From Pachyseris speciosa (Eukaryota > Cnidaria > Anthozoa > Scleractinia > Pachyseridae), in assembly GCA_016490735.1 (NCBI GenBank), contig JAEMWC010001460.1, forward strand, positions 1 to 64,000: a DNA stretch of 64,000 nt. Direction: 5' to 3'. Position 1 is the stretch's first letter. Every line of letters begins with the position of its first letter. The position numbers and the translations under genes are program-made. Below the pieces are notes generated by a model, which worked only from the letters and a program-made list of their open reading frames with translations, made no database searches and was not told the origin of the DNA. Of the stretch, positions 1 through 9,889 are shown piece by piece.

Positions 1-1
1 T

Positions 2-300
2 ACCACTTGGCTGAGGTCTGCAACCTTGGCTTGTCAGCGCACGACCACTGCCATAGCTTACATGTTTAACACAGAATTCAATTTCGCCTGTATTAATTAT
101 GTCGATGATTTCGGAGGCGTGGAAAAGGAATACAAAACTGCTTCTACCGCCTTCCTTTAGCTAGGCAACTTGTTTCGAAGACTTGGCTTAGAATGTTCTC
201 CGTCCAAAGACCACACGGATGCCCACCTTCCGGTCCAGCATCCAATCACTCGCCTCGCGCATCGGCCTGGACCCTACCAACTACTCTGGCCATAGTTTAC
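2..300 (+). pseudogene. YR-retrotransposon (DIRS/Ngaro-like) reverse transcriptase fragment
   Basis: The frame starting at base 2 reads LACQRTTTAIAYMF and then NYVDDFGGVE at about 98-121. That is the palm-domain YVDD active-site block followed by the GG(A/V)E extension seen in reverse transcriptases of DIRS/Ngaro-type tyrosine-recombinase retrotransposons. After an in-frame TAG at 158-160 the frame continues with LGNLFRRLGLECSPSK, which fits the thumb-side part of the same family, and then degenerates. The copy is dead: it is short, carries stops and runs off the left edge. It differs in sequence from the YIDD-type DIRS element at 39,871-46,060, so it is a different lineage. The superfamily call rests on motif memory, and another YR-element clade is possible. 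Confidence 0.6.
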
Positions 301-439
301 GCCGCGGTGGGGCAACATTTGCTTTCCAGTGTGGCATACCGGCGGAGTTAATCAAAATACAAGGCGACTGGTAGTCGGATGCATATCTCTTGAATTTGAT
401 GATCCCGTTAGCTGACAGACTTATTCTGACCCTCGCCTA

Positions 440-784
440 TCATGTCGGCACAGTGGTGTAGGCCGAGTGGTAAAACATACGTTACATTCGTTTGTGTTTC
501 GCTTTTCATAGCTGACTTGGCTCAGCCAACTGCTCTGTCGTTGTTGACCTATTTTCAGTGGTTTTAATAGTTTCTCATTTGTTTCCGTTCCAGTTGCTGT
601 TTTACTCCCTTTCTTCGCCCTCTGTGACAGGGACCTCTTTGCTTCCTCTTGTTTGGGACTTTTGGTTTGGGGATCTTGGTTTCCCCTCTCGCGGCCTCCT
701 CCGCACCACCCTAATAAAGAGTTCCAAACAAGAGTCTGCCTGTGTGGTTGCTGTCTTCACCTGCAGGGACAGGGCAGGGGTGTA
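440..784. other. No recognisable feature
   Basis: Two short open frames occur here but they overlap in different phases. They have no recognisable domain and run into the repeat module that starts near 785. Nothing in this stretch can be supported as a gene. Confidence 0.5.
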
Positions 785-1604
785 ATTAATTTTCTTTCTA
801 GTTCACAACAGCGAGGTGTCAACACAAACTTTAGGCGGAAGGGCTGACTGAAATTCTCTTCTCTTAATGTCTATTATAGAAAAAGTCATGAAAGTCTGGT
901 ATAATTAAGGACTACACCTTGAACGATGAGAATCGTTCCGATGGTAGTCTAAGGGCTAATCCTTTTCAACAGAAAGGTATTCACTGACAAAGAACTACGT
1001 GTATTTAAAAAAATAATAATAAACCGAAAGGGGAAGCTCCAAGGCATTATATAGTAATTTTAGGGACACTCAATTTCCAAGAGGTATTTGTCAGACCCAT
1101 AGTCCCCAGGCAGAAAATGTTCTCTAAAAAAAACCCACTGAAACTGGTATTTGGGATTTTCAGCTCATTAATCTGACTGTTAATGCAGGAGAAAGGTCGA
1201 AATATAAAGACGAATGACAATGAAATGCAACTGTTTGTTAATGAGAAATTAGATGAATAAATCGGTCACGACGTGGTTTTCCTGGATACAGTGTATATTG
1301 TTCGCGTTGTCTTCTGGCAGTCTTTATCATCTTGGAACTACGGAGGGGAATATTTCAAATCCAGTTGGTCTCCAGTATTCCTATAATAGGAAGAAACTCC
1401 ATCCGGCTAGAATTAGATTAAGGTTGCCTTATGTTGTTTCCTGACATTTGTTTTTTGAAAAGAGTGTTCAGATAACAAGTGAAATATTCAGATATCCGTT
1501 TTACAATAACTGTCAAAATTCTCGTTCGCTGATTGGCCAAATTTTATCATAAATAAAACTGAGCGCAGGCGAATAAAATTTTAATTTATTTTAGTTTATT
1601 TAAG
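785..1604 (+). repeat. Repeat module, copy 1
   Basis: About 0.8 kb that recurs at 5,777-6,600 with a few percent divergence and small indels, and in part at 6,603-6,987. All copies run into the same minisatellite. A 63-codon open frame (1,253-1,444) lies at exactly +5,000 in copy 2 with two base changes, both amino-acid replacements. It is frameshifted in copy 3. No transposase motif or clear terminal repeat is visible, so this may be part of a non-autonomous element or a local segmental duplication. Confidence 0.8.
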
Positions 1605-2870
1605 TTCTTACGTTCGGGGGTTGAAAGTTGTTACGTTAAGGGGTTATTAGTTCTTACGTTGGGGGTTGTATTTCTTACTTTCGGGAGTTGTAAGTCTTAC
1701 GTTCGGGCTATAATTCTTACGTTCGGGGTCATAATTCTTACGTTCGGGGTTGTATTTCTTACGTTCGGAGGTTATAATTCTTACGTTCGGGGGTTGTATT
1801 TCTTACGTTCGGAGGTTATAATTCTACGTTCGGGGTTGTATTTCTTCCTTCGGGGGTTATAATTCTTACGCTCGGAGGTTGGAAGTTCTTAAGTTCGGGG
1901 TTGCATTTACGTTCGGGGGTTATAATTCTTACGTTCGGAGGTTGTATTTTCTTAAGTTCGGGATTGTAATTTCTTACGTTCGGGGGTTGTAATTTCTTAT
2001 GTTCGGAGGTTGTATTTCTTACGTTCGGGGTCGTAAGTTCTTAAGTTCGGGGGTTGTATTTCTTACTTTCGGGGCTTGTAAGTTCTTACGTTCGGGGATT
2101 GTTTACGTTCAGGGGCTGTATTTCCTACGTTCGGGGTTGTAAGCTCTTAAGTTCGGGGGTTGTATTTCTTACGTACGGGGGTTGTATTTCTTACGTTCGG
2201 GGGTTGTAAGTACTTTCTTTGGGTGGTTGTATTTCTTACGTTCCGGGGATTGTAAGTTCTTAAGTTCGGGGTTGTATTTCTTACGTTCGGTTGTTGTAAG
2301 CTGTTACGTTCGGGAGTTATTATTCTTATGTTCGGGGTTTGAATTGTTTTACGTTCGGAGGTCGTATTTCTTACGTTCGGGGGTTATAATTCTTACGTTC
2401 GCTGGTTGTAAGTTCTTTCTTTGGGAGGTTGCATTTCTTACGTTCGGGGTTGTAGATTCTTACGTTCGGGGTTGTACTTCTAACGTTAGGGTGGGTGTAG
2501 GTTCTTACGTTCGGCGGTTGTATTTCTTACGTTCGGGAGTGGTAAGATTTTACATTCGGGGGTTGTTAGTTCTGACTTTCGGGGCTTGTAAGTTCTTACA
2601 CTCGGGGTTAAGTTTTTACGTACGGGGGTTGTATTTCTTACGTTCGAGGATTCATAATTCTTACGTTCTGGGGTTGTATTTCTTACGTTCGGGGTTGTAG
2701 ATTCTTACGTTCGGGGATTATAATTCTTACGCTCTGGGGTTGTAAAATAAGTTCTTACGTTCCGGCGGTATAATTCATTACGTTCGGGGGTTACAAGTTC
2801 TTACGTTATGGGGTTGTACTTACGTTCGGTAGTTACAAAATCTTACGTTCGGGGGTTCATATCTCTTAAC
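1605..2870 (+). repeat. Minisatellite array 1, unit about 21-22 bp
   Basis: A tandem array built on TTCTTACGTTCGGGGGTTGT, with unit variants ending in GTAAG or GTATT, single-base indels and about 55 units. Where GTAAG meets TTCTTAC the join forms the palindrome GTAAGTTCTTAC, so many unit junctions can fold. The long frames translated across the array are repeat translations (recurring FLTFG, YVRG and LRSG), not protein genes. A second array of the same unit is at 6,988-7,600. Confidence 0.92.
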
Positions 2871-2885
2871 TAAACAGACGCACAC

Positions 2886-3000
2886 AAATGTTTGCCCAAG
2901 TTCATCCCAGACGGATTATGCGTCTCCTATAATTCGTCCCGTCTTTACACTAGTCGGATAAAATGACAGACGCATAATTCGTCTGGACGGATAATGCGTC
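2886..3000. repeat. Clustered AGACG(C/G)ATxATxCGTCT motifs
   Basis: Several direct and inverted copies of a near-palindromic motif (CAGACGGATTATGCGTCT, AGACGCATAATTCGTCT, GACGGATAATGCGTCT) lie within 115 bp, immediately upstream of a TATA-like box. They could be transposon subterminal repeats or protein-binding sites. The sequence does not decide which. Confidence 0.5.
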
Positions 3001-3005
3001 TCTAG

Positions 3006-3016
3006 TATAAAAAGGG
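3006..3016 (+). promoter_or_regulatory. TATA-box-like element upstream of a short ORF
   Basis: GTATAAAAAGGG matches a strong TATA box. It follows the palindromic motif cluster and lies about 105 bp before an ATG at 3,115. This is suggestive of a promoter only; no initiator or transcript evidence is available. Confidence 0.3.
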
Positions 3017-3114
3017 CCAATGATTCAAGGCTTCAAGGATCTTCAGGGGCTTTCACTTTACCGCGGCAACTCGCAGCTCACCAACAAAGGTCACTTAACA
3101 GTTCACCGGCATTA

Positions 3115-3258
3115 ATGGAAGGAACGAGTAGCTCAAAGTTAGTGGAAGAAGTTCTTTCTTGGGACAAACCGTTTGCTATTTTTCCAGATGGGTGTTTAAG
3201 TAAGGTGGATTCGTTTTTTCAAGTGGTAACAACCTCTACAACACAGGTGACTGAATAA
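3115..3258 (+). CDS. Small ORF of 47 residues downstream of the TATA-like box
   Basis: An ATG-to-TAA frame beginning MEGTSSSKLVEEVLSWDKPF. The product is acidic to neutral, without a signal peptide or membrane segment, and matches no family I recognise. A possible splice donor (AA|GTAAGG) lies inside it near 3,205, so it could be the 5' exon of a longer gene or a transposon gene. Its only support is the position 105 bp after the TATA-like element and motif cluster. It is short enough to be chance. Confidence 0.2.
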   Translation: MEGTSSSKLVEEVLSWDKPFAIFPDGCLSKVDSFFQVVTTSTTQVTE

Positions 3259-3539
3259 AATGAATTGAAGCTTAACATTTGGTTTCATCGTTGTTACTTT
3301 TGCTCAGGCATGAAATTTGCATTTTTCTCTCGACTGGATACAAATAACAATCATCTCTACTCGTTTCGTAAGCAAAGAAGTAGTTGAATTGTTTGTTTGT
3401 TTTGTTGTTTTGCTTGCAAGCGAACGAGTGTTTTCACTCTGCTCGACTGACTGTTTTCAGTGTTTTTTGGCGTCGGTGCCTCAACAGCGTTAAAAACTTT
3501 TGCCGTTATCTTATTAACGCGTAATCGCGTAAAATTAAG

Positions 3540-3720
3540 CATAAGCCAAGGTTGAACGATCATCCAACATCGTGTTGGGAGATCATGTTTGACCGTTTAG
3601 TCGCCTCTCTCAATTTTGCATTGAAATGGCTTTCCATGTTTGATCCAGATCAAACATTTTCATCCAACATTTCGCTCTACGAACATATGTTTGATCGTTT
3701 AGCCAACCCAACAAAGAAAG
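3540..3720. repeat. Fragment resembling PIF/Harbinger-like subterminal repeats
   Basis: Alternating copies of (G/A)AACGATCA, TCCAACAT, GTTTGATCGTTTAGCC and CATGTTTGA, in both orientations, resemble the subterminal part of the element at 58,881-59,894, which has TCCAACAA, ATCAAACAT and TGTTGGAT. No complete end pair or target duplication is seen here. The open frame across it (3,552-3,824) is therefore treated as repeat translation. Confidence 0.35.
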
Positions 3721-4084
3721 TGTACAGTCAGCAAAAAGCAAATCAAATGAAGCACAACGTCAAAATTTCAGCGATAACACACAAAAATCGTCCTGTGTAC
3801 TCGCTTTGTCTTGTGTTTGGCTAACAGAGTCTTCTCGCCGGCAGAGACCTCTTCTAGAAGAGAAATTGTTTGTCGGCCAGTCACCCAACGCTATGTTTGT
3901 CAGAAAGAATGTTGAGGAAAATGGCTTCTTGTATTTTGCGCCAAGAGGACAATTTAAGCAAATTCTGAAAACACGAGTGATATCAATCCTTAATTTTTCT
4001 CGGCCCCATGCGATTGCCTATCCAAACCATCGGTTTGTTTTCCTTTTCTCTTTTCTACGACAGTTAAGCTTATGTCAAAATTGC

Positions 4085-4530
4085 TTAGCACTTTTTACTA
4101 ACTTACTACGAAATATGTTTGTTACTTGTCTAAATTCTTTACCTTCTCCAAAGAAACCTACAAACCCACGCATCGTAATTTGTTTTCTTGTAAAGGTTTT
4201 GTTATTCTGTGGTTTGTGAATTTTGTTCAATTTCTGTTGACAGCTCTAAACGATTAGGTTCGTACTCTACGGACTGTTATGTCAAAATTTAAAATCACTT
4301 TGCAAGTTTAAGAAGTTTCTGCGAGATATGTTTTGCTACTTGTCTTAATTTCTTTACCTTCGCCAAGTTTTTTTCTTTCAAGAAACGTTCGCATCCTACT
4401 TTGTTTCCTTGCAATGTTTTGTTGTTTTGTGGTTTTCGAACAACGGTCAATCGTGTATTGTTTTTTGTAATGCTTTAATGTTTTGAGGTTTTTGAACGGT
4501 GGTCAATTCCTGTTGAGTGCTCTAAACACA
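4085..4530 (+). repeat. Diverged tandem duplication of about 230 bp
   Basis: The segment from about 4,085 to 4,255 (ATATGTTTGTTACTTGTCT ... CAATTTCTGTTGACAGCTCTAAA) is repeated from about 4,325 (ATATGTTTTGCTACTTGTCT ...). The second copy ends near 4,530 with the same CCTGTTGAGTGCTCTAAA. The 137-residue frame at 3,806-4,219 crosses this repeat, has no domain and is judged to be chance. Confidence 0.5.
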
Positions 4531-4626
4531 AAATTTTGGTGCAAGGAAAGCCACGCCAAGTTGTTCAACACCAGTAAATAAAATAACAACCATCGAGTTC
4601 CGCTTTTAGGCTTGGCTAAATCTATA

Positions 4627-4800
4627 TATTATAACGGTATTTTCACTATTTGTTGGTACAAATTTTAAATATCGACCTTTTTCCACCTACTGATAATAAT
4701 CCAATATCTCTAATGAAGAAGCGCTGTTCTACTTTAAATTTGTGGTGAAGGAGAATGAAATACGGACTGCGGGACTGCGGTGGTAGCCTTTTGAGGTTGA
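4627..4800 (+). repeat. Dispersed duplicate, copy 1 (partner 7,667-7,830)
   Basis: Starting at ATAACGGTATTTTCACTATT, about 170 bp match 7,667-7,830 with few changes, including AATGAAGAAGCGCTGTTCTA and GAATGAAATACGGACTGCGG. In the second location this segment follows minisatellite array 2 directly. The whole first 8 kb is therefore a mosaic of re-used blocks. Confidence 0.75.
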
Positions 4801-4809
4801 AGCTGAATG

Positions 4810-5776
4810 AAACATGCGAATTATAGACTGACTGTAGGACTGCGGTGGCAGCCTTTGAACGGGTATTCTGTAATCTAGCCCTGCTTTTTTAATGACCTCA
4901 ATGCAGGCTTTTTGTAGTAACTTGCAGTTCTTATGTTTTTGACGTTTGCCTCACTCCAGGCAACGTCTTAAATCTATATACAGTTATATATATTTTTGAG
5001 AAACATTCATTTGTTAGTTGCCGGACCCATAAAAGTTATTCCATCAAACAGGAAAATTAACCTGCGGGTTTGTGTTTGCATTGATCACCGCATAGGCAGC
5101 TGCGCGTAGGCAGCATAGAAGTGAACTAACCAGCTAAAATGTTCTTGTGTAGTATATTATTTAAAACTGTCTGCTGGCGGTGACGATGAGAGATACTAAA
5201 ACATGAGAAAAACAATGACTAAAATTTTATTATAATAAACAATACGAATATAACTCACATTAGATCATCAATTGCTTTCGGCTCGATTACCTCCACCTTT
5301 TTTTGTAATGAGCTAACTAAAGATCTTAAACGGAGACTAGAAAAACGAGCTGTCTCATGAATTGTCTTAGCTGATTGTTTATTGACACCACTGCAAATTT
5401 CGCGTTCATATCACTTCATCACGAAAGTGTTTTTTTTTTTTCGTTAGATTGACAGCAGTTTAAAATATTTAACAGTTTGGAAAATGTTTTTATAAGCTTT
5501 CAACACGCACTGTTTGAAGCAGAAGCTCGCACTTAGATGGTGATGTGGCCATGAAACCTGCAATTCATTGTTAGATTTTTTTTTAGTCGTTTTGTTGGAA
5601 ACAAGCCTTGACCTGCTTTGACTATAGTGGTGAGAACGAACATTTTTTTGTACCGCTCATGTATAATAAAATATATAAGTAGGTATCTAGTCAGGTGAAT
5701 ATCGCAAGACAGTTACAGCCCTTATGAAAGCAGTCCAGTACTGAGAGTTTCATTTTCTGTTGTTGTTCGTACTTGT
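4810..5776. other. No recognisable gene
   Basis: AT-rich DNA with homopolymer runs and no open frame of note. A short repeat of GACTG(C/T)(G/A)G(G/T)ACTGCGGTGG is seen at 4,767-4,855. No other structure was found. Confidence 0.5.
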
Positions 5777-6600
5777 AATGAATTTTCTTTCTAGTTCACA
5801 ACAGGGAGGTGTTAACACAAACTTTAGGCGGAAGGGCTGACTGAAATTCCCTTCTCTTAATGTCTATTATAGAAAAAGTCATGAAAGTCTGGTAATAATT
5901 AATGACTACACCTTAAACGATCAGCATCGTTCCAATGGCAGTCTAAGGGCTAATCCTTTTCAACAGAAAGGTATTACTGACAAAGAACTACGTGTATTAA
6001 AAAAAATAAACATAAAAATAAACCGAGAGGGGAAGCTCCAAGGCATTATATGGTAATTTTAGGGACACTAAATTTCCAAGAGGTATTTGTCAGACCCATA
6101 GTTCTCAGGCAGAAAATGTTCTCTTAAAAAAAGCGACTGAAACTGGTATTTGGGATTTACCGCTCATTAATCTGAGTGTTCATACAGGAGAAAGGTCGAA
6201 ATATAAAAGACGAATGACAATGAAATGCAACTGTTTGTTAATGAGAAGTTAGATGAATAAATCGGTCACGACGTGGTTTTCCTGGATACAGTGTATATTG
6301 TTCGCGTTGTCTTCTGGCAGTCTTTATCATCTTGGAACTACGGAGGGGAATATTTCAAATCCAGTTGGTCTCCAGTATTCCTATAATAGGAAGAAACTCC
6401 ATCCGGCTAGAATTAAATTAAGGTTGCTTTATGTTGTTTCCTGACACTTTTTTTTGAAGAGTGTTCAGATAACAGGTGAAATATTCAGATCTCCGTTTTA
6501 CAATAACTGTCAAGATTCTCGTTCGCTGATTGGATAAATTTTATCATCAATAAAACTGAGCGCAGGCGAATAAAATTTTAATTTATTTTAGTTTATTTAG
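5777..6600 (+). repeat. Repeat module, copy 2
   Basis: Matches 785-1,604 almost throughout, starting at GAATTTTCTTTCTAGTTCAC and including the 63-codon frame at 6,253-6,444. It is followed by a third, partial copy rather than directly by the minisatellite. Confidence 0.85.
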
Positions 6601-6602
6601 TT

Positions 6603-6987
6603 TTATAAAAGACGAATGACAATGAAAAGCAACTGTTTGTTAATGAAAAATTAGATGAATAATCGGTCACGACGTGGTTTTCCTGGATAAATTGTATATT
6701 GTTTGCGTTGTCTCCTGGCAGTCGTTATCATCTTGGAACTGCGGAGGGGAAATATTTCAAATCCAGTCCTACTCCAGTATTCCTATAATAGGAAGAAACT
6801 CCATCCGACTAGAGTTAAATTAAGGTTGCGTTATGTTGTTTCCTGTTTTTGAATAGAGTGTTCAGATAACGGGTGAAATATTCAGATCTCCGTTTTACAA
6901 TAACTGTCAAAATTCTCGCTTGCTGATTGGATAATTTTTATCATCAATAAGACTGAGCACAGACGAATAAAATTTTAATTTATTTAA
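6603..6987 (+). repeat. Repeat module, partial copy 3
   Basis: Repeats the second half of the module from ATAAAAGACGAATGACAATG onward. A one-base loss near 6,660 (GAATAATCGG instead of GAATAAATCGG) breaks the 63-codon frame found in copies 1 and 2. It leads into minisatellite array 2. Confidence 0.8.
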
Positions 6988-7600
6988 GTTCTTACGTTCG
7001 GGGGTTGTAAGTTCTTACGTTAAGGGGTTATAATTCTTACGCTCGGGGGTTGAATTTCTTACTTTCGGGGGTTGTAAGTTCTTACGTTCGGGGGTCATAA
7101 TTCTTACGTTCAGGGTTTGTATTTCTTACCTTCGGGGGTTACAAGTTCTTACGCTATAGGGTTGTACTTACTTCATAATTCTTACATTGGGGGTTGTATT
7201 TCTTACGTTGGCTGGTTGTAAGCTCTAACGTTCGGAGGTTATAATTCTTACGTTCGGGAGTTGTATTTCTTACGTTCGGGTGTTGTAAGTTCTTACGTTT
7301 GGGGGTTGTATTTCTTGCGTTCAGGGGTTATAAATTTTTACTTTCGGGGATTTTAAGTTCTTACGTTCGGCGATTGTAAGTTCTTACGTTCGGGTATTGT
7401 ATTTCTTGCGTTCGGGGGTTATAAATTCTTACGTTCGGGGATTGTAAGTTCTTACGTTCGGGGGTTATAAGTTGTTACGTTCGAGTGTTGTATTTCTTGC
7501 GTTTGGAAGTTATAAGTTCTTACGTTCGGGTGTTGTATTTCTTGCATTTGGAGGTTGTAGGTTCTTACGTTCGGGGGTTATAAATTCTTACAGCCGTGGA
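6988..7600 (+). repeat. Minisatellite array 2, unit about 21-22 bp
   Basis: Same unit as at 1,605-2,870 (TTCTTACGTTCGGGGGTTRT), about 27 copies with more variation (ACGCTCGG, TTGCGTTTGG and others). It begins after the same TTTAATTTATTTAAG sequence as array 1, so module and satellite moved or expanded as one block. Confidence 0.9.
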
Positions 7601-7666
7601 TTGTGTTTTCTTAAAAGAGGCGGTCTTAACATTTAGTTATATAGCGGGCTTTTGTTGTTGTGAATT

Positions 7667-7830
7667 ATATAACGGTATTTTCACTATTTGTTGGTACAAA
7701 TTTTAAATAGCGACCTTTTCAAACCCACTGATAATGATCCAATATCTCTAATGAAGAAGCGCTGTTCTACTTTACATTTGTGGTGAAGTAGAATGAAATA
7801 CGGACTGCGGACTGCTGTGGCAGCCTTTTG
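7667..7830 (+). repeat. Dispersed duplicate, copy 2 (partner 4,627-4,800)
   Basis: Near-identical to 4,627-4,800, starting at ATAACGGTATTTTCACTATT. It joins minisatellite array 2 to the decayed reading frame that follows. Confidence 0.75.
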
Positions 7831-8085
7831 AGGTTGATCCGAATCAGGCATATATGGTGGGCATTCAACTTCGGTACTTCTAAAAGGAAAGAGCTACAAC
7901 CGTGGAGTACGGGGGCACAAGTTAACCATGGAAACCATGCTAAGGTTGCTGTGGAATACAGTTACAAAATGGGTGCTAGACTGGAAGAAATCAAATCCAG
8001 AGTCCATTCAAGGTCTCGGTGAAGACTGTCGGGGCGCTGCTATTGGCCAGACCAAGGAATCCTTACAGAGCCAATTTCAACTTCT

Positions 8086-8683
8086 ATGGAAGAATGCCTA
8101 AAACTGTTTGCCAAATTTAGAGAGGAAGGATGGCGGAAATCAAGGCTGTTTGCATTGTGGGATTCTTACATTGAGATGGTTGCACTGCTTTTGAATTTCA
8201 TCAGATCAGAACGCGATGGCTGCTGGTCACTATACCTTGCAGCAACAAGAGAAATGACTGCCCATTTCTTTTCCATGGATCGAGTAAATTATTTCAAATG
8301 GCTTCCCGTTTACCTTGCAGATATGGATCAGCTCAGTGTTAACTCTCCTGAGGTTTGCGAAGAATTTTGCCAAGGAAGTCATGCAATTAACAAAAGTTCT
8401 AACTCATTCAGTCAGGTGTGGACAGACATGGCATTAGAACAGAACATCAATCTAGACAGCAAAGGCAGTTGAGGCATCATTGGTATCACACAAAAGCCCT
8501 GGTGCCCTAAGCCGTTGGTTTCTTTCTTGTCATGAAAGAGCTGCTATCACAACTGCAACTAAAGAGATGTGTGGAATGAACGATAGTCACAGAGTTGGAT
8601 CTCACAAGGAAGGTGGGTCTGAAAGGCTAAAGGTAGATTAGTGTGACGTGCAGAAGCTGCTGAACACCATGTTTAATGTAATA
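8086..8683 (+). pseudogene. Uncharacterised multicopy cnidarian protein family, 5' part (split)
   Basis: The frame 8,086-8,472 reads through LFALWDSYIEMVALLLNFIR, FFSMDRVNYFKWLPVYLADM and SFSQVWTDMALEQNINLDSK. I recall this pattern from a large, uncharacterised and probably transposon-associated family in cnidarians. After a TGA at 8,470 it goes on as GIIGITQK. One frame over it continues as PGALSRWFLSCHERAAITTA and KEMCGMNDSHRVGSHKEGG, then, past another stop, as CDVQKLLNTMFNVI, where it ends abruptly at the terminal repeat at 8,684. The family's next residues (TNPFCMEPVDEGESSSLLNIATG) resume at about 17,010, on the far side of the inserted element. Function is unknown. The 'DMALEQ' segment invites comparison with transposase cores, but I do not claim catalytic residues. 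Confidence 0.65.
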
Positions 8684-8835
8684 CGGAGCCCGATTAGTGC
8701 CATGCAAAAGTCGTGCTCAATTTTTTTTCGCGCGCTCGATGTTTTTTCCTCGACTTTTTCCCGACTTTTTTCCCTACGTTTTTCTTGACTCTTTTCCCGA
8801 CTTTTTTCTCGACTTTTTTTCCCGACTTTTTTAAC
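8684..8835 (+). repeat. Left terminal inverted repeat of the 8.3-kb element
   Basis: Begins CGGAGCCCGATTAGTGCC, then AAAGTCGTGCTCAATTTTTT, then an imperfect tandem of CGACTTTTTTCCC. It is the inverted counterpart of 16,810-17,000. Internal tandem repeats inside TIRs usually serve as multiple transposase-binding sites; that role is inferred. Confidence 0.8.
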
Positions 8836-8884
8836 CGCTAATCATAGATCGTATGTTCATTCCCGCGTTGAGAAGGCCTGAAAC

Positions 8885-9392
8885 ATGGCGGGTTTGAATT
8901 TTGGTTTTAGATTTTTCACTGTTTTTTTGGTCACTGGAAATGTATTAGGGTGTCGAGAGGTTTTACCTGCGACCTGCCTATCTTACAACAGGGCAATGCT
9001 GAGTGTGGAGATATCGTTGAGAGTTATTTTCATTTGGTTGGGAATGACTTACGAAGAAGTCTTGCTGCTTATCTGGTTAACACACGGTTTCTACCTAAGT
9101 ATGCGCCAATTGAAGAGAGAAGTCTCGTAGTCTCGGGAGAAGGAGAAATCGTTGTGATCTTCAAGATGTTCGACGTTGCATTGAGATGGAATTGCGTGGT
9201 GGTGGAAGTACTATTGGTAGCCGACAAATGACCCAAAGCGGCTCAAGGGACTACGGCCTTTGTGTTGACAAAGATACCGTCAGAAACCTCTTAAAAATTC
9301 TTGACCCTGAAGGTGTTGAAGGAAGCTCAAAACATCGATTACTTCGACCGCAGTACAAAACCGAAGGACCAAAACCATTTACTGAGATATAG
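8885..9392 (+). pseudogene. Integrase-core family protein, N-terminal part only
   Basis: Two frames joined by decay. The first, at about 9,000-9,130, contains WLGMTYEEVLLLIWLTHGFY and SMRQLKRE, a helix-turn-helix-like start. The second, 9,186-9,392, contains MELRGGGSTIGSRQM, YGLCVDKDTVRNLLKILDPEGVE and KHRLLRPQYKTEGP. This order matches animal proteins annotated as integrase-core domain proteins, in which a WHIDGYDKLKPFG-type DDE core follows next. Here the core is missing: the sequence turns into ACTGAGATATAGT repeats at 9,379. At least one stop (9,130) and a frameshift separate the parts. Its position just inside the left TIR suggests it is the remnant of the transposase gene, which is an inference. 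Confidence 0.6.
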
Positions 9393-9592
9393 TGAGATAT
9401 AGTATCTATTACTGAGATATAGTGACCAGAACTCAAAGTCAATAAGTAACATCAATTCCAGGCCTATACTAAATTGGCTGGAGTACTCTCCAGGGTATCG
9501 ATTTCTTGTTTAAAATGGGTCTTTACATCACTGAAAATTTGACTTAATAGATGTTAGACAATCATCTTTACACTACTATCTTTTCCTAACAC

Positions 9593-9672
9593 TGCAATGA
9601 TGTATGTATTATAAAGCGAAGAACACAACGTATGCAATGATGTATGTATTATAAAGCGACGAACACAACGTA
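9593..9672 (+). repeat. Two tandem copies of a 40-bp unit
   Basis: TGCAATGATGTATGTATTAT plus the next 20 bases is repeated at 9,593-9,632 and 9,633-9,672 with one difference (GCGAAG versus GCGACG). A third partial start (TGCAAATC) follows. Confidence 0.9.
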
Positions 9673-9889
9673 TGCAAATCAACAACATTTCATGAGCACA
9701 TAAATTTTCCCTGTGGACTCATCTTGCAAATACTTTACATGTAACATTGCCATCAAGGAAAGGGAATCTGAAAAGAATTGCTGCAAAATCTGACACAAAA
9801 GTGAGAATGTCCTGCTTGGGCGAAACAGTAATAGAATTGTTTTAGAACTGTAACAACTATGAGAACTAGAAGCACAGGTAAGAGTAATT

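Noticed and set aside
558..847. Two overlapping + frames of 64 and 75 codons
   Set aside because: Different phases of the same stretch, no domain, no promoter; the second runs into a repeat module.
1659..2700. Long open frames (FLTFG/YVRG/LRSG repeats) across the satellite array
   Set aside because: They are translations of the 21-22 bp minisatellite, which drifts between frames; no start context or domain.
3806..4219. 137-codon + frame
   Set aside because: Crosses a diverged tandem duplication, has no recognisable domain, and composition is that of AT-rich noise.
9379..9424. ACTGAGATATAGT repeat as a regulatory array
   Set aside because: Only three imperfect copies at the point where the integrase remnant breaks off; more likely slippage at a deletion junction.
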